Source: CAVQRC01 sp963715045 (GTDB lineage: Bacteria; Planctomycetota; Planctomycetia; Pirellulales; Lacipirellulaceae). From it: a DNA stretch of 64,000 nt. The notes beneath the pieces are model-generated. The model was not told where the DNA came from. It ran no database searches and saw nothing but the letters and a program-made list of their open reading frames with translations. Shown here piece by piece: positions 27,718 through 36,380 of the stretch. Positions within the stretch are counted from its first letter, which is position 1. Each line of letters starts with the position of its first letter. The DNA lies in the NCBI GenBank assembly GCA_963715045.1, contig CAVQRC010000020.1:1-64000 (forward strand), read 5' to 3'. The position numbers and the translations under genes are program-made.

Positions 27718-28488
27718 TCAGGCGGCAAGCGGGGCGTGATGGGAGGTCAATACCATTCGAACCACCGGTGACATGGCCAGGTGGCGTGAACCGACGACGA
27801 GCAGCGTATCTCCGGAGGTCAGCCGCGTGCGGAGTTCCGCGATGCCCTCGCTGACGCTTCGGCAGGCGACCACGGCCGTTGCCGACAAGCCGCCTTCGCG
27901 AGCACCCGTGGCGACCTCGCGTGAGAACCGTCCGCAGGCGATCAGATACTCCGCATCTCCGACGGCCGCGGCCTGCAGTCCCCAGTGAGCGTGAAGATCT
28001 CCACTGTCCCACCGCGGGCTGCAGAGATCGCCGCACACGATGGCCCGCCGGCCCACGGCGTGCGTTCCTCGCAGTTCGAACAACGCCGTGGTCAGCATGT
28101 CGGGCGACGCGTAGCGGGAGACATCGAGTACGGTGTGCTGGCCATGGACTTTGCGGGCGAACGATTCCCGCGACGGCACTTCGGTGACGAGTCGTACCAA
28201 CGCTGCCTTGGAGTCGTCCACCTGAAGGGTCCAGCAGCCGGCCCAGGGGGGAACGCGACGCGTAGCAACGATCCCCATGGCGCCACGATCCAGCGCTTCT
28301 TCCGCCCGCTCGTGACCGCTGCCTGGTAGTCCTTCCAGGGCCCAGTACACGTCTCCGCGAGTCACTCGTCGTGAGTCCAGCACCACCCGGCCCAGTGGCA
28401 AGTGTGGGCCGTCCAGCGGGGGGGGCTGGCCGATGCGAAGGCGACCGCCGAGCAGGGATTCGAGTTGTGTTACGGTGAGGTCAAACAT
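27718..28488 (-). CDS. MurF-like protein lacking the central ATPase domain
   Basis: A 256-residue protein that aligns by eye with both ends of MurF (UDP-MurNAc-tripeptide--D-Ala-D-Ala ligase, normally about 450 residues) but not its middle. Residues 1-100 match the N-terminal substrate domain (VVLDSRRVTRGDVYWALEG, DRGAMGIVATR, LQVDDSKAALVRL). After about 15 linking residues, residues 120-250 match the C-terminal domain (RYASPDMLTTAL in place of YNANPdsM, RRAIVCGDL, LIACGRFSREVATGA, GDTLLVVGSRHLAM). The P-loop domain of about 190 residues, which makes the acyl-phosphate, is absent. The open frame and clean join suggest a real protein that cannot act as a ligase. It begins 14 bases after the MurE-like gene. 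Confidence 0.75.
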   Translation of the reverse strand: MFDLTVTQLESLLGGRLRIGQPPPLDGPHLPLGRVVLDSRRVTRGDVYWALEGLPGSGHERAEEALDRGAMGIVATRRVPPWAGCWTLQVDDSKAALVRLVTEVPSRESFARKVHGQHTVLDVSRYASPDMLTTALFELRGTHAVGRRAIVCGDLCSPRWDSGDLHAHWGLQAAAVGDAEYLIACGRFSREVATGAREGGLSATAVVACRSVSEGIAELRTRLTSGDTLLVVGSRHLAMSPVVRMVLTSHHAPLAA

Positions 28489-28501
28489 GGGAAGTCAGGT
28501 T

Positions 28502-30004
28502 TCAGGCGGCAAGCCTCAACATCCGTCCGGCGGGTGCGTCCTCGGTGAGGTACTCCTGGGCGACGGCGTAGTCGTCGAGAGCTGCGGGTCCCTCTCCTTC
28601 GAAGTAGTACATGGTGTCTCCCATCCCGGCGAGCAACACGCTGTCTCCGGGTTCTCCGCGATCCAGGGCCCAGCGAATGGCCGTCGGGCGATGCAACTCG
28701 ACACGCACGTCAGCGGCCGCAGAGAATCCGTCGAGCAATTCTGCGGCAATCCACTGGGGCGGTTCGGTGCCACAATGACCGCTGGAGAGGACGGTGCTGT
28801 CGGCCAGTCGCGAAGCCACATGACCGATGCGGAGCCGCATCTCGCGGTCTGCGTCAGCATCGCCACCGAGGACGCAGTGCACGCGTCCGGGCGTGACCTT
28901 GCGGAGCCAACCGAGAACTGCCGAGAGTTCATCTGCCGTGCGGGCCGCATCGACAAAAGCCGCAAATGGCTGACCGCAAACCACGGCTTGCATTCGGGCC
29001 GGAAGGCTTTCCAATTGTCCAAGTCCACGAGCGATCGTGGGGAGATCGACGCCGAGAGTCAGGCACGTGCCGGCGGCAAGCAGGCAGTTACGAACGTGAT
29101 GATCGCCGACCATCCGCGTTCGAACGGCAACCGATTCGGAACCGACAGTCAGCAAAAACGTTTGCTCACCGAGGTTGCGGTCGAGAATCGTGGCCGAGAT
29201 GTCTGCGGCATGATCGATACCGATGGTCAGTACCTGGCCTTGAAACTGGTCGAGCATCCGCACGCAGTTCGGATCCTGGCCGTCAACGATCAGGGCACCT
29301 TCGGGACGCAGGTAACGCAGAATACTCGCTTTGATCGCCCGGTAGTTTTCCAGGGTGTTGTGCAAGTGCAGTCGGTTGCCGCGATGAATGTTGGTAATGC
29401 AGGCGACGTCGAGCAGGCTGCCGGCGAGTGTCCGGCGGGCGAGCATGCCGCTCGAAGCTTCGACGACTGCATGCGTGCAGTGCGACGCGTCCATGCGGCG
29501 AAGCCATTGCGCCAACAGGGGCGAAGACATCTCGTGAGCGAATGGGGGTTGCAGGACGGATTGATCGTCATAGCCGAGCGACGTGACGGATCCGGCGCGT
29601 CCTCCGGCGACCTGCAGAATCGACTGGACCAGGGCTGCGGTTGTCGTCTTCCCGCTGGTGCCGGTGATCCCGATCAGAGACAAGCCGTCACTGGGCGATC
29701 CGGCGAGCGCCTGACAGATGCGACCAAATGCGTCGCGGCTGTCATCGACGAGGCACACCGGGACACCCCGGACGGGCAGCGGCCGTTCGGCAACAATCGC
29801 CTGGCAACCGCGAGAGATCGCCTCGCTGACATGATTGTGGCCATCGTCCTGTTCGCCTTCCATGGCGACGAACAGGTCGCCCGGGCGAACGCGGCGGGAG
29901 TCGCCGCAACAACTGGTCGCGTAAACTCGCCCGGTGCCCAGAAAGCAGGCGTGCGGCAGCACGTCCGCCAACGAAATACCGTGATTTGAACGGGTCTCGA
30001 TCAT
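28502..30004 (-). CDS. MurE-like Mur ligase with degenerate catalytic motifs
   Basis: A 500-residue three-domain Mur ligase closest to MurE (UDP-MurNAc-dipeptide--amino-acid ligase). The P-loop GTSGKTTT is intact, as are the substrate-domain block CGDSRRVRPGDLFVAMEG and VGDHHVRNCLLAAG. Many family residues have changed: SSHAL to SSGML, the RDHLDxH loop to RGNRLHLH, DYAHTPD to DAARTAD, the GGDRDxxKR loop to GGDADADREMR, the DNPR box that recognises diaminopimelate to SSGHCGTEPP, and GKGHE to GMGDT. The protein may bind ATP but standard ligation is doubtful. It heads the Mur-like trio and is divergent from the EIIA gene across 153 bases. Confidence 0.78.
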   Translation of the reverse strand: MIETRSNHGISLADVLPHACFLGTGRVYATSCCGDSRRVRPGDLFVAMEGEQDDGHNHVSEAISRGCQAIVAERPLPVRGVPVCLVDDSRDAFGRICQALAGSPSDGLSLIGITGTSGKTTTAALVQSILQVAGGRAGSVTSLGYDDQSVLQPPFAHEMSSPLLAQWLRRMDASHCTHAVVEASSGMLARRTLAGSLLDVACITNIHRGNRLHLHNTLENYRAIKASILRYLRPEGALIVDGQDPNCVRMLDQFQGQVLTIGIDHAADISATILDRNLGEQTFLLTVGSESVAVRTRMVGDHHVRNCLLAAGTCLTLGVDLPTIARGLGQLESLPARMQAVVCGQPFAAFVDAARTADELSAVLGWLRKVTPGRVHCVLGGDADADREMRLRIGHVASRLADSTVLSSGHCGTEPPQWIAAELLDGFSAAADVRVELHRPTAIRWALDRGEPGDSVLLAGMGDTMYYFEGEGPAALDDYAVAQEYLTEDAPAGRMLRLAA

Positions 30005-30157
30005 TTCGCCTGGCCTCCTTGCCGAGCGCGATCGTGGTGCGGGGTCGTATCGAATCTTTGTGCCGCGGGGAGATCATTCCCAGCGGCAACGGGAGCGGAT
30101 TGTGGCGAATTCGAAGACTCTGTCAAGATCAGCATCCAACGCTCTATACTGACCGCC

Positions 30158-30862
30158 ATGGAAGAGGATTTCGATATTGACGGACTGGCCGCATACCTGC
30201 ACCTGATGCCGGCTCAGATCAGTCGACTGGCCGATCGCGGCAAGCTGCCCGGTCGCCGCGTGGGTGGCGCGTGGCGATTCTCGAGGCCCGAAATCCATCA
30301 CTGGCTCGAAGAGCGAATCGGTCTCTCCGACGAGCAGGAGCTCGTCGAAATGGAAGGAGTGCTCGACCGTTCTTCAGGGCCTGCCGGCGACGCACCGATC
30401 CGGATTGCCGATCTCTTGACTACCGAAGCGATCCGCGTGCCGTTCGATGCCCGCACGCAATCCAGCGTCATCTCGCGGATGACCGCCCTGGCGGCAGAGA
30501 CCGGATTGCTCTGGGATCCGGAAAAAATGGCCGATGCGGTGCGGGCCCGCGAGTCGATGCAGACCACGGCCATCGGAAATGGTGTCGCCCTGCTTCACCC
30601 TCGGCGGCCCATGCCCAGCATTCTGGGCGAGGCCATCCTGGCACTCGGGATCACGCCGCAGGGACTCCCGTTCGGGGGCGGCGGTTCGCTGACCGATATC
30701 TACTTTTTGATTTGCTCCACCAGCGATCATGAGCACCTGCGGATTCTGGCCAGGCTCAGCCGGATGATCGGCGACCCACGATTCCTCGACGCCTTGCGAG
30801 AGGCAACCGACGCGTCGGAAGTACTGCGGATGATCCGCGAGCGCGATGAGGAATTCGACTGA
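30158..30862 (+). CDS. HTH--PTS EIIA (PtsN-like) fusion protein
   Basis: A 234-residue protein. The first 55 residues form an excisionase/MerR-type helix-turn-helix (IDGLAAYLHLMPAQISRLAD, LPGRRVGGAWRFSRPEIHHW). The rest is a PTS IIA domain of the fructose/nitrogen (EIIA-Ntr) type, with the phosphorylatable His in TAIGNGVALLHPR and the family block MPSILGEAILALGITPQGLPF. This fusion suggests phosphorylation-controlled DNA binding. No PTS permease is nearby. The divergent 153-base spacer to the MurE-like gene could hold its operator; TATACT lies at 30145-30150, very close to the ATG. Confidence 0.85.
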   Translation: MEEDFDIDGLAAYLHLMPAQISRLADRGKLPGRRVGGAWRFSRPEIHHWLEERIGLSDEQELVEMEGVLDRSSGPAGDAPIRIADLLTTEAIRVPFDARTQSSVISRMTALAAETGLLWDPEKMADAVRARESMQTTAIGNGVALLHPRRPMPSILGEAILALGITPQGLPFGGGGSLTDIYFLICSTSDHEHLRILARLSRMIGDPRFLDALREATDASEVLRMIRERDEEFD

Positions 30863-30937
30863 CGATTTTCTTCCGTACCGGGCACACTTGCCATCGCTGA
30901 CAGCAAGCCTCGGTTCATCCACAGGCCGCTGAACCAC

Positions 30938-31741
30938 GTGCATGCCGATTTGTATGTCGTCGTCGTTTCGAGTCGATCCACCAGCGACTTTGCGCCAGTC
31001 CGCTGCGTGCTGGAGCGGACATCGCGAGTGAGCGTCGTGGATTCGATCGCCGAGTTGCTTGAGCAGCGGCGGTGGCTTACGAATGCGGATCTGGTTGTCG
31101 TCGAACAAGCCTACCCGGGTGCCGTCAACAGCGAGGAAATCGTCGCATTACGCCGCGATAACCCGTTGCTTCCGATCGTCGCCGCGCTCGGAAGCTGGTG
31201 CGAGGGAGAGTCCCGCACGGGAAACCCGTGGCCGGCCGACGGACGTGTTTACTGGTATGAGTGGGACCTCTGGTGGACGGACCAGATCGCCCGGTTGACA
31301 CGGGGAAAGCGGCCCGACTGGGAATTGCCGCTTACCGCCAGCCCGGACGAACGGTGTCTGGACTCCCAGCAGGCACGCGAAGTGGACCCGGAAGTCGCGT
31401 CGGGGGGTGTACTCGTCGTCACGCACGATGAACCCACATTTTCCACCCTGCGAGATGCTCTCGCGCGGCTGGGCTGGGTGGCGGTCTGGTACTCACCGGG
31501 TGACCGGCTGCCGCGGGTGGGCCGACTGCGGGCCGTCGTTTACGACGCCGGTCAGCTCGGACGCACCGAGCGGCAGACGCTGCAATGGCTCGCCGCGAGG
31601 TTGGAACCGTCGCGGTTGATTGCCCTGGTCGACTTTCCCCGCCCCGAGATGCTGCGGGGAATCACCCGGCAGGACCGTGTCTATGTGCTCGGCAAACCGT
31701 ATCGACTGGGGCATCTTCGCCAGCTGCTAAAACGCCCGTGA
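30938..31741 (+). CDS. Hypothetical protein, possible degenerate receiver domains
   Basis: A 267-residue protein starting at GTG 30938 (no ATG in frame nearby). Each half begins with a hydrophobic strand followed by an acidic patch (ADLYVVVVSSRS, then NADLVVVEQAYPG; GVLVVTHDEPTFSTLRDAL, then LRAVVYDAG), ending in VYVLGKPYRLGHLRQLL. The second half follows the order of a CheY-like fold, including a KPY near the end like the KP of receivers, but lacks a clear acidic pocket. I infer two receiver-like folds; function unknown. It follows the EIIA fusion by 75 bases on the same strand. Confidence 0.6.
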   Translation: MHADLYVVVVSSRSTSDFAPVRCVLERTSRVSVVDSIAELLEQRRWLTNADLVVVEQAYPGAVNSEEIVALRRDNPLLPIVAALGSWCEGESRTGNPWPADGRVYWYEWDLWWTDQIARLTRGKRPDWELPLTASPDERCLDSQQAREVDPEVASGGVLVVTHDEPTFSTLRDALARLGWVAVWYSPGDRLPRVGRLRAVVYDAGQLGRTERQTLQWLAARLEPSRLIALVDFPRPEMLRGITRQDRVYVLGKPYRLGHLRQLLKRP

Positions 31742-31878
31742 GGGGCTATTCGCCGCCGCTCGCCAAGGGATCTGCGGCGTTGTACATTGACGGTCGACAT
31801 GCCGACCCACCTACCAGCCGCCGTTCACGCCCCGCGGATGACAGGCCCGAATTCACCAGCCAGCGGAGTAGCGCTGCT

Positions 31879-33270
31879 TTGTCCGAACTTATTCAGCTTG
31901 ACCCCCGCCAACCTGCAGAGGCCCCAACCAAAGGAACCTATTCCTTCATCAGCCTGGGCTGTCCCAAGAACCTGGTCGACAGCGAGCGGATGCTCGGCGC
32001 GCTTCAATTGGATGGTTATCAATTGGTCAACGAGCCCGCCGGGGCAGATTTCGCCGTCGTCAACACGTGTGGATTCATCGACGCGGCGCGGCAGGAATCG
32101 TTTGCGGCAGTCGACGAGATGCTGGCCCTGAAGCGGCAGGGGAAGCTGCGGGGGGTGATCGTCAGCGGCTGTCTGGCCGAGCGGGAGAAGGAGGATCTGC
32201 TTGCGTCGCGCCCAGAGATCGATCACCTGATCGGAGTCTTCGGCCGTGATGAAGTGACCCGCGTCGCGGACCGTCTGATCGCCGGCCTGGACGAACAGCG
32301 GAGTGTGTTTCGCCCCGCACCATCCCGCCCCCTTTCCGATCGCCAGCGGCTGCGAATCACGCCCAGGCACTTCGCATTCTTGAAAATCTCGGAAGGTTGC
32401 GACCGCCTGTGCACGTTCTGTGCAATCCCCAGGATGCGGGGCAAGCACTTCAGCAAACCCATCGAAGAGATCGTCGACGAGGCCCGCGAACTCGCCGCCG
32501 ACGGCGTCCGCGAGTTGATCGTCGTTGCCCAGGACACCACCTATTACGGCCAGGACCTTTACGGCGAGCCCCGCCTCGTGGAGCTGATCGAAGCGCTCGA
32601 CGCCGTCGAAGGGCTGGACTGGATCCGGCTGATGTATCTGTATCCGATGTACATCACCGATCGGCTGATCGCGACGATTGCCGAGAGCCGCCGGGTCGTC
32701 CCTTATCTCGATTTGCCGCTCCAGCACATCAGCGACCGTGTCCTCCGCCGCATGCAGCGTCGGGTCAATCGCCGCGAGACGATCGCCCTGCTCGCGCGGC
32801 TTCGCGAGGGTATCGGGGAGCTCGCTCTGCGAACGACGTTCATCGTGGGATTTCCGGGCGAAACGGACGAAGAGTTTGCCGAACTGGTCGACTTCGTGAG
32901 CGAGCAGCGATTCGAACGGGTGGGGGTATTCACGTATTCGCTCGAGCCGGACACGCCGGCGGCCCGACTCGACGGCCATTTGCCACAGGAAGTGAAGGAA
33001 GAACGTCGTGCGATTCTGATGTCGGTGCAGCAGGAGATCGCCTTCGCCGCGGCGGACGCCCGGATCGGAACACCAATGGACGTTCTCCTGGATACGCCGG
33101 TTGCGGGTGAAGATACGGCCTGGGTCGGGCGTAGCCGAGCCGATGCTCCCGACGTGGACTCGGTCGTCTATGTCACCGGCAGTGGCCTGGCGGCAGGCCA
33201 GATCGTCCGCTGCGAGATCGTCGCCCGCCGCGACTATGATCTGATTGCGGTCTGCGAATCCCGCGATTGA
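31879..33270 (+). CDS. rimO: Ribosomal protein S12 methylthiotransferase RimO
   Basis: Radical-SAM enzyme that methylthiolates an aspartate of ribosomal protein S12. N-terminal UPF0004 cysteines are in SLGCPKNLVDSE, VVNTCGFID and VSGCLAERE; the radical-SAM cluster is CDRLCTFC; IPRMRGKHFSKP is typical of RimO; the TRAM domain ends the protein. The frame is open from 31585 and has no ATG near the domain start; TTG at 31879 gives 463 residues, close to the family's 440. It precedes pgsA by 50 bases. Confidence 0.94.
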   Translation: MSELIQLDPRQPAEAPTKGTYSFISLGCPKNLVDSERMLGALQLDGYQLVNEPAGADFAVVNTCGFIDAARQESFAAVDEMLALKRQGKLRGVIVSGCLAEREKEDLLASRPEIDHLIGVFGRDEVTRVADRLIAGLDEQRSVFRPAPSRPLSDRQRLRITPRHFAFLKISEGCDRLCTFCAIPRMRGKHFSKPIEEIVDEARELAADGVRELIVVAQDTTYYGQDLYGEPRLVELIEALDAVEGLDWIRLMYLYPMYITDRLIATIAESRRVVPYLDLPLQHISDRVLRRMQRRVNRRETIALLARLREGIGELALRTTFIVGFPGETDEEFAELVDFVSEQRFERVGVFTYSLEPDTPAARLDGHLPQEVKEERRAILMSVQQEIAFAAADARIGTPMDVLLDTPVAGEDTAWVGRSRADAPDVDSVVYVTGSGLAAGQIVRCEIVARRDYDLIAVCESRD

Positions 33271-33320
33271 TCCGCGGCCACGCGGCCACGTTGCGTTCCC
33301 TTACTCAAGACTTCTGCTCG

Positions 33321-33902
33321 ATGAACGTTCCGAATCAGCTTTCGATTGCTCGGGTCCTGGCGGCCGTCGTGCTGTTTGTCGCACTCGAGGCCCAGTGGTA
33401 TCTGACCGGAATGTGGATCTTTCTGTTCGCAACGGTGACGGACTACGTCGATGGTTACTGGGCGCGGAAGTACGGACAGATCACGCAACTCGGTCGGATT
33501 CTGGATCCCTTTGCCGATAAGTTCATCACCTGTGGGACGTTTGTCTATCTGGCGGCGAATCCGCTGTCGCGGGTGACAGCCTGGATGGCCGTGGTGATCC
33601 TCGGGCGGGAGATGCTCGTCACGACGATTCGCAGTTTCTTCGAACAGCAGGGCACGGACTTCTCTGCGAAGTGGCCGGGCAAATGGAAGATGGCCCTGCA
33701 ATGCGCCGCGATCCTGGCGGAATTGTGGCGGCTCTCACGCGTCGTGGGAGTCGATGGGGGACCCGGGGCATCGCCCATCCCGGCATGGCTGAACGTCAGT
33801 GTCGATACGCTCCTCTGGGCTGCGATCGCAATGACGATTTACTCCGGGCTGGGCTACATCAAGACCGCCGGGCAACTGCTCCGCGGTCCCGTCGGGTCTT
33901 GA
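33321..33902 (+). CDS. pgsA: CDP-diacylglycerol--glycerol-3-phosphate 3-phosphatidyltransferase
   Basis: Makes phosphatidylglycerol phosphate in the inner membrane. The CDP-alcohol phosphotransferase motif DYVDGYWAR-GRILDPFADK has all required aspartates. Four or five membrane segments span the 193 residues. The ATG at 33321 (MNVPNQLSIARVL) fits the family N-terminus; the frame extends upstream to 33267 without similarity. Operon-like spacing to rimO and the CPBP protease gene (21 bases). Confidence 0.93.
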   Translation: MNVPNQLSIARVLAAVVLFVALEAQWYLTGMWIFLFATVTDYVDGYWARKYGQITQLGRILDPFADKFITCGTFVYLAANPLSRVTAWMAVVILGREMLVTTIRSFFEQQGTDFSAKWPGKWKMALQCAAILAELWRLSRVVGVDGGPGASPIPAWLNVSVDTLLWAAIAMTIYSGLGYIKTAGQLLRGPVGS

Positions 33903-33923
33903 ACCGACGCAGACGAGGACGCG

Positions 33924-35078
33924 ATGCCGCTGGAAGTTGGAAATCTGTTGTTCATGGCCGTGTTGCTGGGAACGTTGGTTGTAAGTCTGGGGTTGGGGAT
34001 GTTAGCCCTGGCGGCGTGGTCGCGGGGAGCACGCTTGTTGCGGTTCGTCCCTCGACAACCGGTCCCCTGGGGTCCGATCGGACTGGTCGTCTGTTCTTTG
34101 CTGATCGGCCTGCAGGTGACCGCCTGGCTGGCGACGGTGGCGGGCGAAGGTGCGGAGTTCTCGCGAGAGGAATTCGTCCCGGCGGCGGTCGGCAACATGA
34201 TCGTGCTCGCGGTGGTCCTGGTCGGCGGTCTGCTGTGGGTGCGCGTCGTGCACGGGGCGACCGCGGCCGACCTGGGCGTGGTCTGGCGGGCGGCCCAAAT
34301 CGGCAGGGATCTGGTGCTCGGTCTGCTCGCGTGCGGCCTTGCGTTGGCGCCCGTCTATGCCATTCAGTTCATGCTGGTACTCGTCTTTCACTGGGAGCCC
34401 AGTCATGACCTGTTCGATGCACTGCAAGATCCCGAATCGCTGACGGTGATCGTGGTATCGGTCGTCGCGGCGGTGATCGCCGCCCCCCTGTTCGAAGAGG
34501 TGTATTTTCGCTTGTTCTTGCAGGGCTGGCTGGAGCGATTGGAGATGGAGAACTGCGGCTTGCGACGGAGGGGGAGATGGCGTTTCGCGGGGGATGGACT
34601 GACCTCCACGGAGCGTGAACCGGAGGAAATCGGGGACGCTCCTCCGGGCGTTGCTGAGGATCCACCTCCGTCGACGGGCTGGCGTCTCCCATCGCATTCG
34701 CCGGACGGAAGCGGTTTGGAATCACCTGCGACGGCCGGTTCGGGGAACGGTAATCCCTTCCTTGCGCCGGCCGCCGAGAGCCTCCCAGGTCAGCTCGCCC
34801 AACCCCTGACGATACCTGGGTACGAGGAAGCCGACCTGCCTGCCACAGGGCTGCTCGGTCTGCCCTACGGATGGTTTCCGATTCTGGTCAGTTCTGCCCT
34901 GTTCGCCCTGGCCCACATTGGCCAGGGACCCAGTCCCATTCCCCTGTTTTTTCTCGCCCTGGTTCTCGGTTACCTGTACCAGAGGACGCATCGAATCATG
35001 CCATGCATCGCGATGCACTTCGCCTTCAACTCGTACAGCCTGGTTCTGCTATGGCTGCAGGGTGGACCAGCGGCCTGA
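33924..35078 (+). CDS. CPBP family intramembrane metalloprotease
   Basis: A 384-residue membrane protein with about eight hydrophobic helices. The CPBP/Abi signature is present: EEVYFR (motif 1, about residue 195), LAHIGQG with its His, and HFAFN near the C-terminus. Between motif 1 and the LAHIG helix lies a hydrophilic Pro/Gly/Ser-rich insert of about 100 residues (about 205-310), longer than usual, probably a cytoplasmic or periplasmic loop. Members cleave CAAX-like or other membrane substrates; the target here is unknown. It sits between pgsA and ispG. Confidence 0.87.
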   Translation: MPLEVGNLLFMAVLLGTLVVSLGLGMLALAAWSRGARLLRFVPRQPVPWGPIGLVVCSLLIGLQVTAWLATVAGEGAEFSREEFVPAAVGNMIVLAVVLVGGLLWVRVVHGATAADLGVVWRAAQIGRDLVLGLLACGLALAPVYAIQFMLVLVFHWEPSHDLFDALQDPESLTVIVVSVVAAVIAAPLFEEVYFRLFLQGWLERLEMENCGLRRRGRWRFAGDGLTSTEREPEEIGDAPPGVAEDPPPSTGWRLPSHSPDGSGLESPATAGSGNGNPFLAPAAESLPGQLAQPLTIPGYEEADLPATGLLGLPYGWFPILVSSALFALAHIGQGPSPIPLFFLALVLGYLYQRTHRIMPCIAMHFAFNSYSLVLLWLQGGPAA

Positions 35079-35122
35079 ATCTCAGTCACGACCCTGGTCG
35101 CAATTCAAGGAACCCAACCGCC

Positions 35123-36265
35123 ATGCACATCGAACGCCGCGTCACTCGCGAAGTCAGGATCGGAAGCATTGCGATCGGGGGGAAGCATCCGATCGCAATT
35201 CAAAGCATGACGGCGACGGCCACGCGCGATGTGGCGGCCACGGTCGCGCAGTGCAATGACTTGCACCAGGCCGGAGCGGACGTTGTGCGGATTGCGGTCG
35301 ACAGTCGGGCCGACGCCGATGCCGTCCAGCAGATTCGCCAACAGACCCCCGCCAACCTGGTCGTCGACCTGCAGGAGAACTACCGTCTGGCCGTGGAACT
35401 GGCCCCGCACGTCGACAAGATTCGCTACAACCCGGGTCATTTGTATCATCACGAACGCGACAGGCCGTGGCAGGAGAAGGTTCAGTTGATTGCCGACGCC
35501 GCGGTGACGCACGGTGCGGCGATTCGTGTGGGGGTGAATTGCGGAAGCGTCGACCCCGAAAAAGCAGGTAAGCACGACCCGGCCGATTCGATCACACCCA
35601 TGCTGGAAAGCGCCCTCGAGCACTGCGCGTACCTCGACTCGATTGGTTTTCGCCAGTATTGCGTGTCACTGAAGGACTCAGATCCGCAGAAAGTGATCGA
35701 GGTGAATCGCCGATTTGCCGCGGCGCGGCCCGACGTGCCCCTCCATCTGGGTGTAACCGAAGCGGGGCTTCCGCCAGACGGCATCATCAAGACGCGGATC
35801 GCTTTCGAGCAGCTTGTGGCCCACGGCATTGGCGAAACGATTCGCGTCTCGTTGACCGTGCCCAACGCCCGCAAATCCGAAGAGATCGCCGCGGGCCGGG
35901 AGATCCTGGAAGATATCCGCAGCGGCCGTGTCCGCTCGGTAGTGGACTTCGGGCTCGACACCCTCAACATCATCAGTTGTCCGAGCTGCTCCCGAGTCGA
36001 AAACGAAGCGTTCGTCGAACTCGCCGAGGAAGTGAAGCGGATGACGGCGTACGCGAAGGATCACGCGTTGACGATCGCCGTGATGGGATGTCGCGTGAAC
36101 GGTCCCGGGGAGACGGACGATGCAGACCTCGGACTCTGGTGCGGCCCGACGTTCGTCAACCTCAAGCGAGGTCCCGAGTCACTCGGCCAATACAGCTATG
36201 AAGAGATTCTGCCCAGGCTCAAACGCGAGCTGGATATCCTGATCTCCAGCCGCACGGCCACGTAG
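35123..36265 (+). CDS. ispG: 4-hydroxy-3-methylbut-2-enyl-diphosphate synthase (IspG)
   Basis: Seventh step of the MEP isoprenoid pathway, converting MEcPP to HMBPP with a 4Fe-4S cluster. The N-terminal TIM barrel shows IAIQSMTATATRDV and YNPGH; the C-terminal domain holds the cluster cysteines in SCPSCSR and MGCRVNGPGE. ATG 35123 gives 380 residues, the short bacterial form. The upstream open frame overlaps the CPBP gene and is not used. Starts 44 bases after the CPBP stop. Confidence 0.96.
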   Translation: MHIERRVTREVRIGSIAIGGKHPIAIQSMTATATRDVAATVAQCNDLHQAGADVVRIAVDSRADADAVQQIRQQTPANLVVDLQENYRLAVELAPHVDKIRYNPGHLYHHERDRPWQEKVQLIADAAVTHGAAIRVGVNCGSVDPEKAGKHDPADSITPMLESALEHCAYLDSIGFRQYCVSLKDSDPQKVIEVNRRFAAARPDVPLHLGVTEAGLPPDGIIKTRIAFEQLVAHGIGETIRVSLTVPNARKSEEIAAGREILEDIRSGRVRSVVDFGLDTLNIISCPSCSRVENEAFVELAEEVKRMTAYAKDHALTIAVMGCRVNGPGETDDADLGLWCGPTFVNLKRGPESLGQYSYEEILPRLKRELDILISSRTAT

Positions 36266-36380
36266 GTGCGTGTCGGAGCGGTCGAGCAGGGTTGAAAAGG
36301 TCGGCCCATCGCGAGTCCGTTCGGTCGCCGGGCTTCGAAGCCTTCGACCAGGATGGCGGTCAATGCCGAGTAGCGAACGG

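Noticed and set aside
28433..29989. 518-codon open frame on the plus strand
   Set aside because: Antisense to the MurE-like gene, which has a P-loop and Mur ligase blocks.
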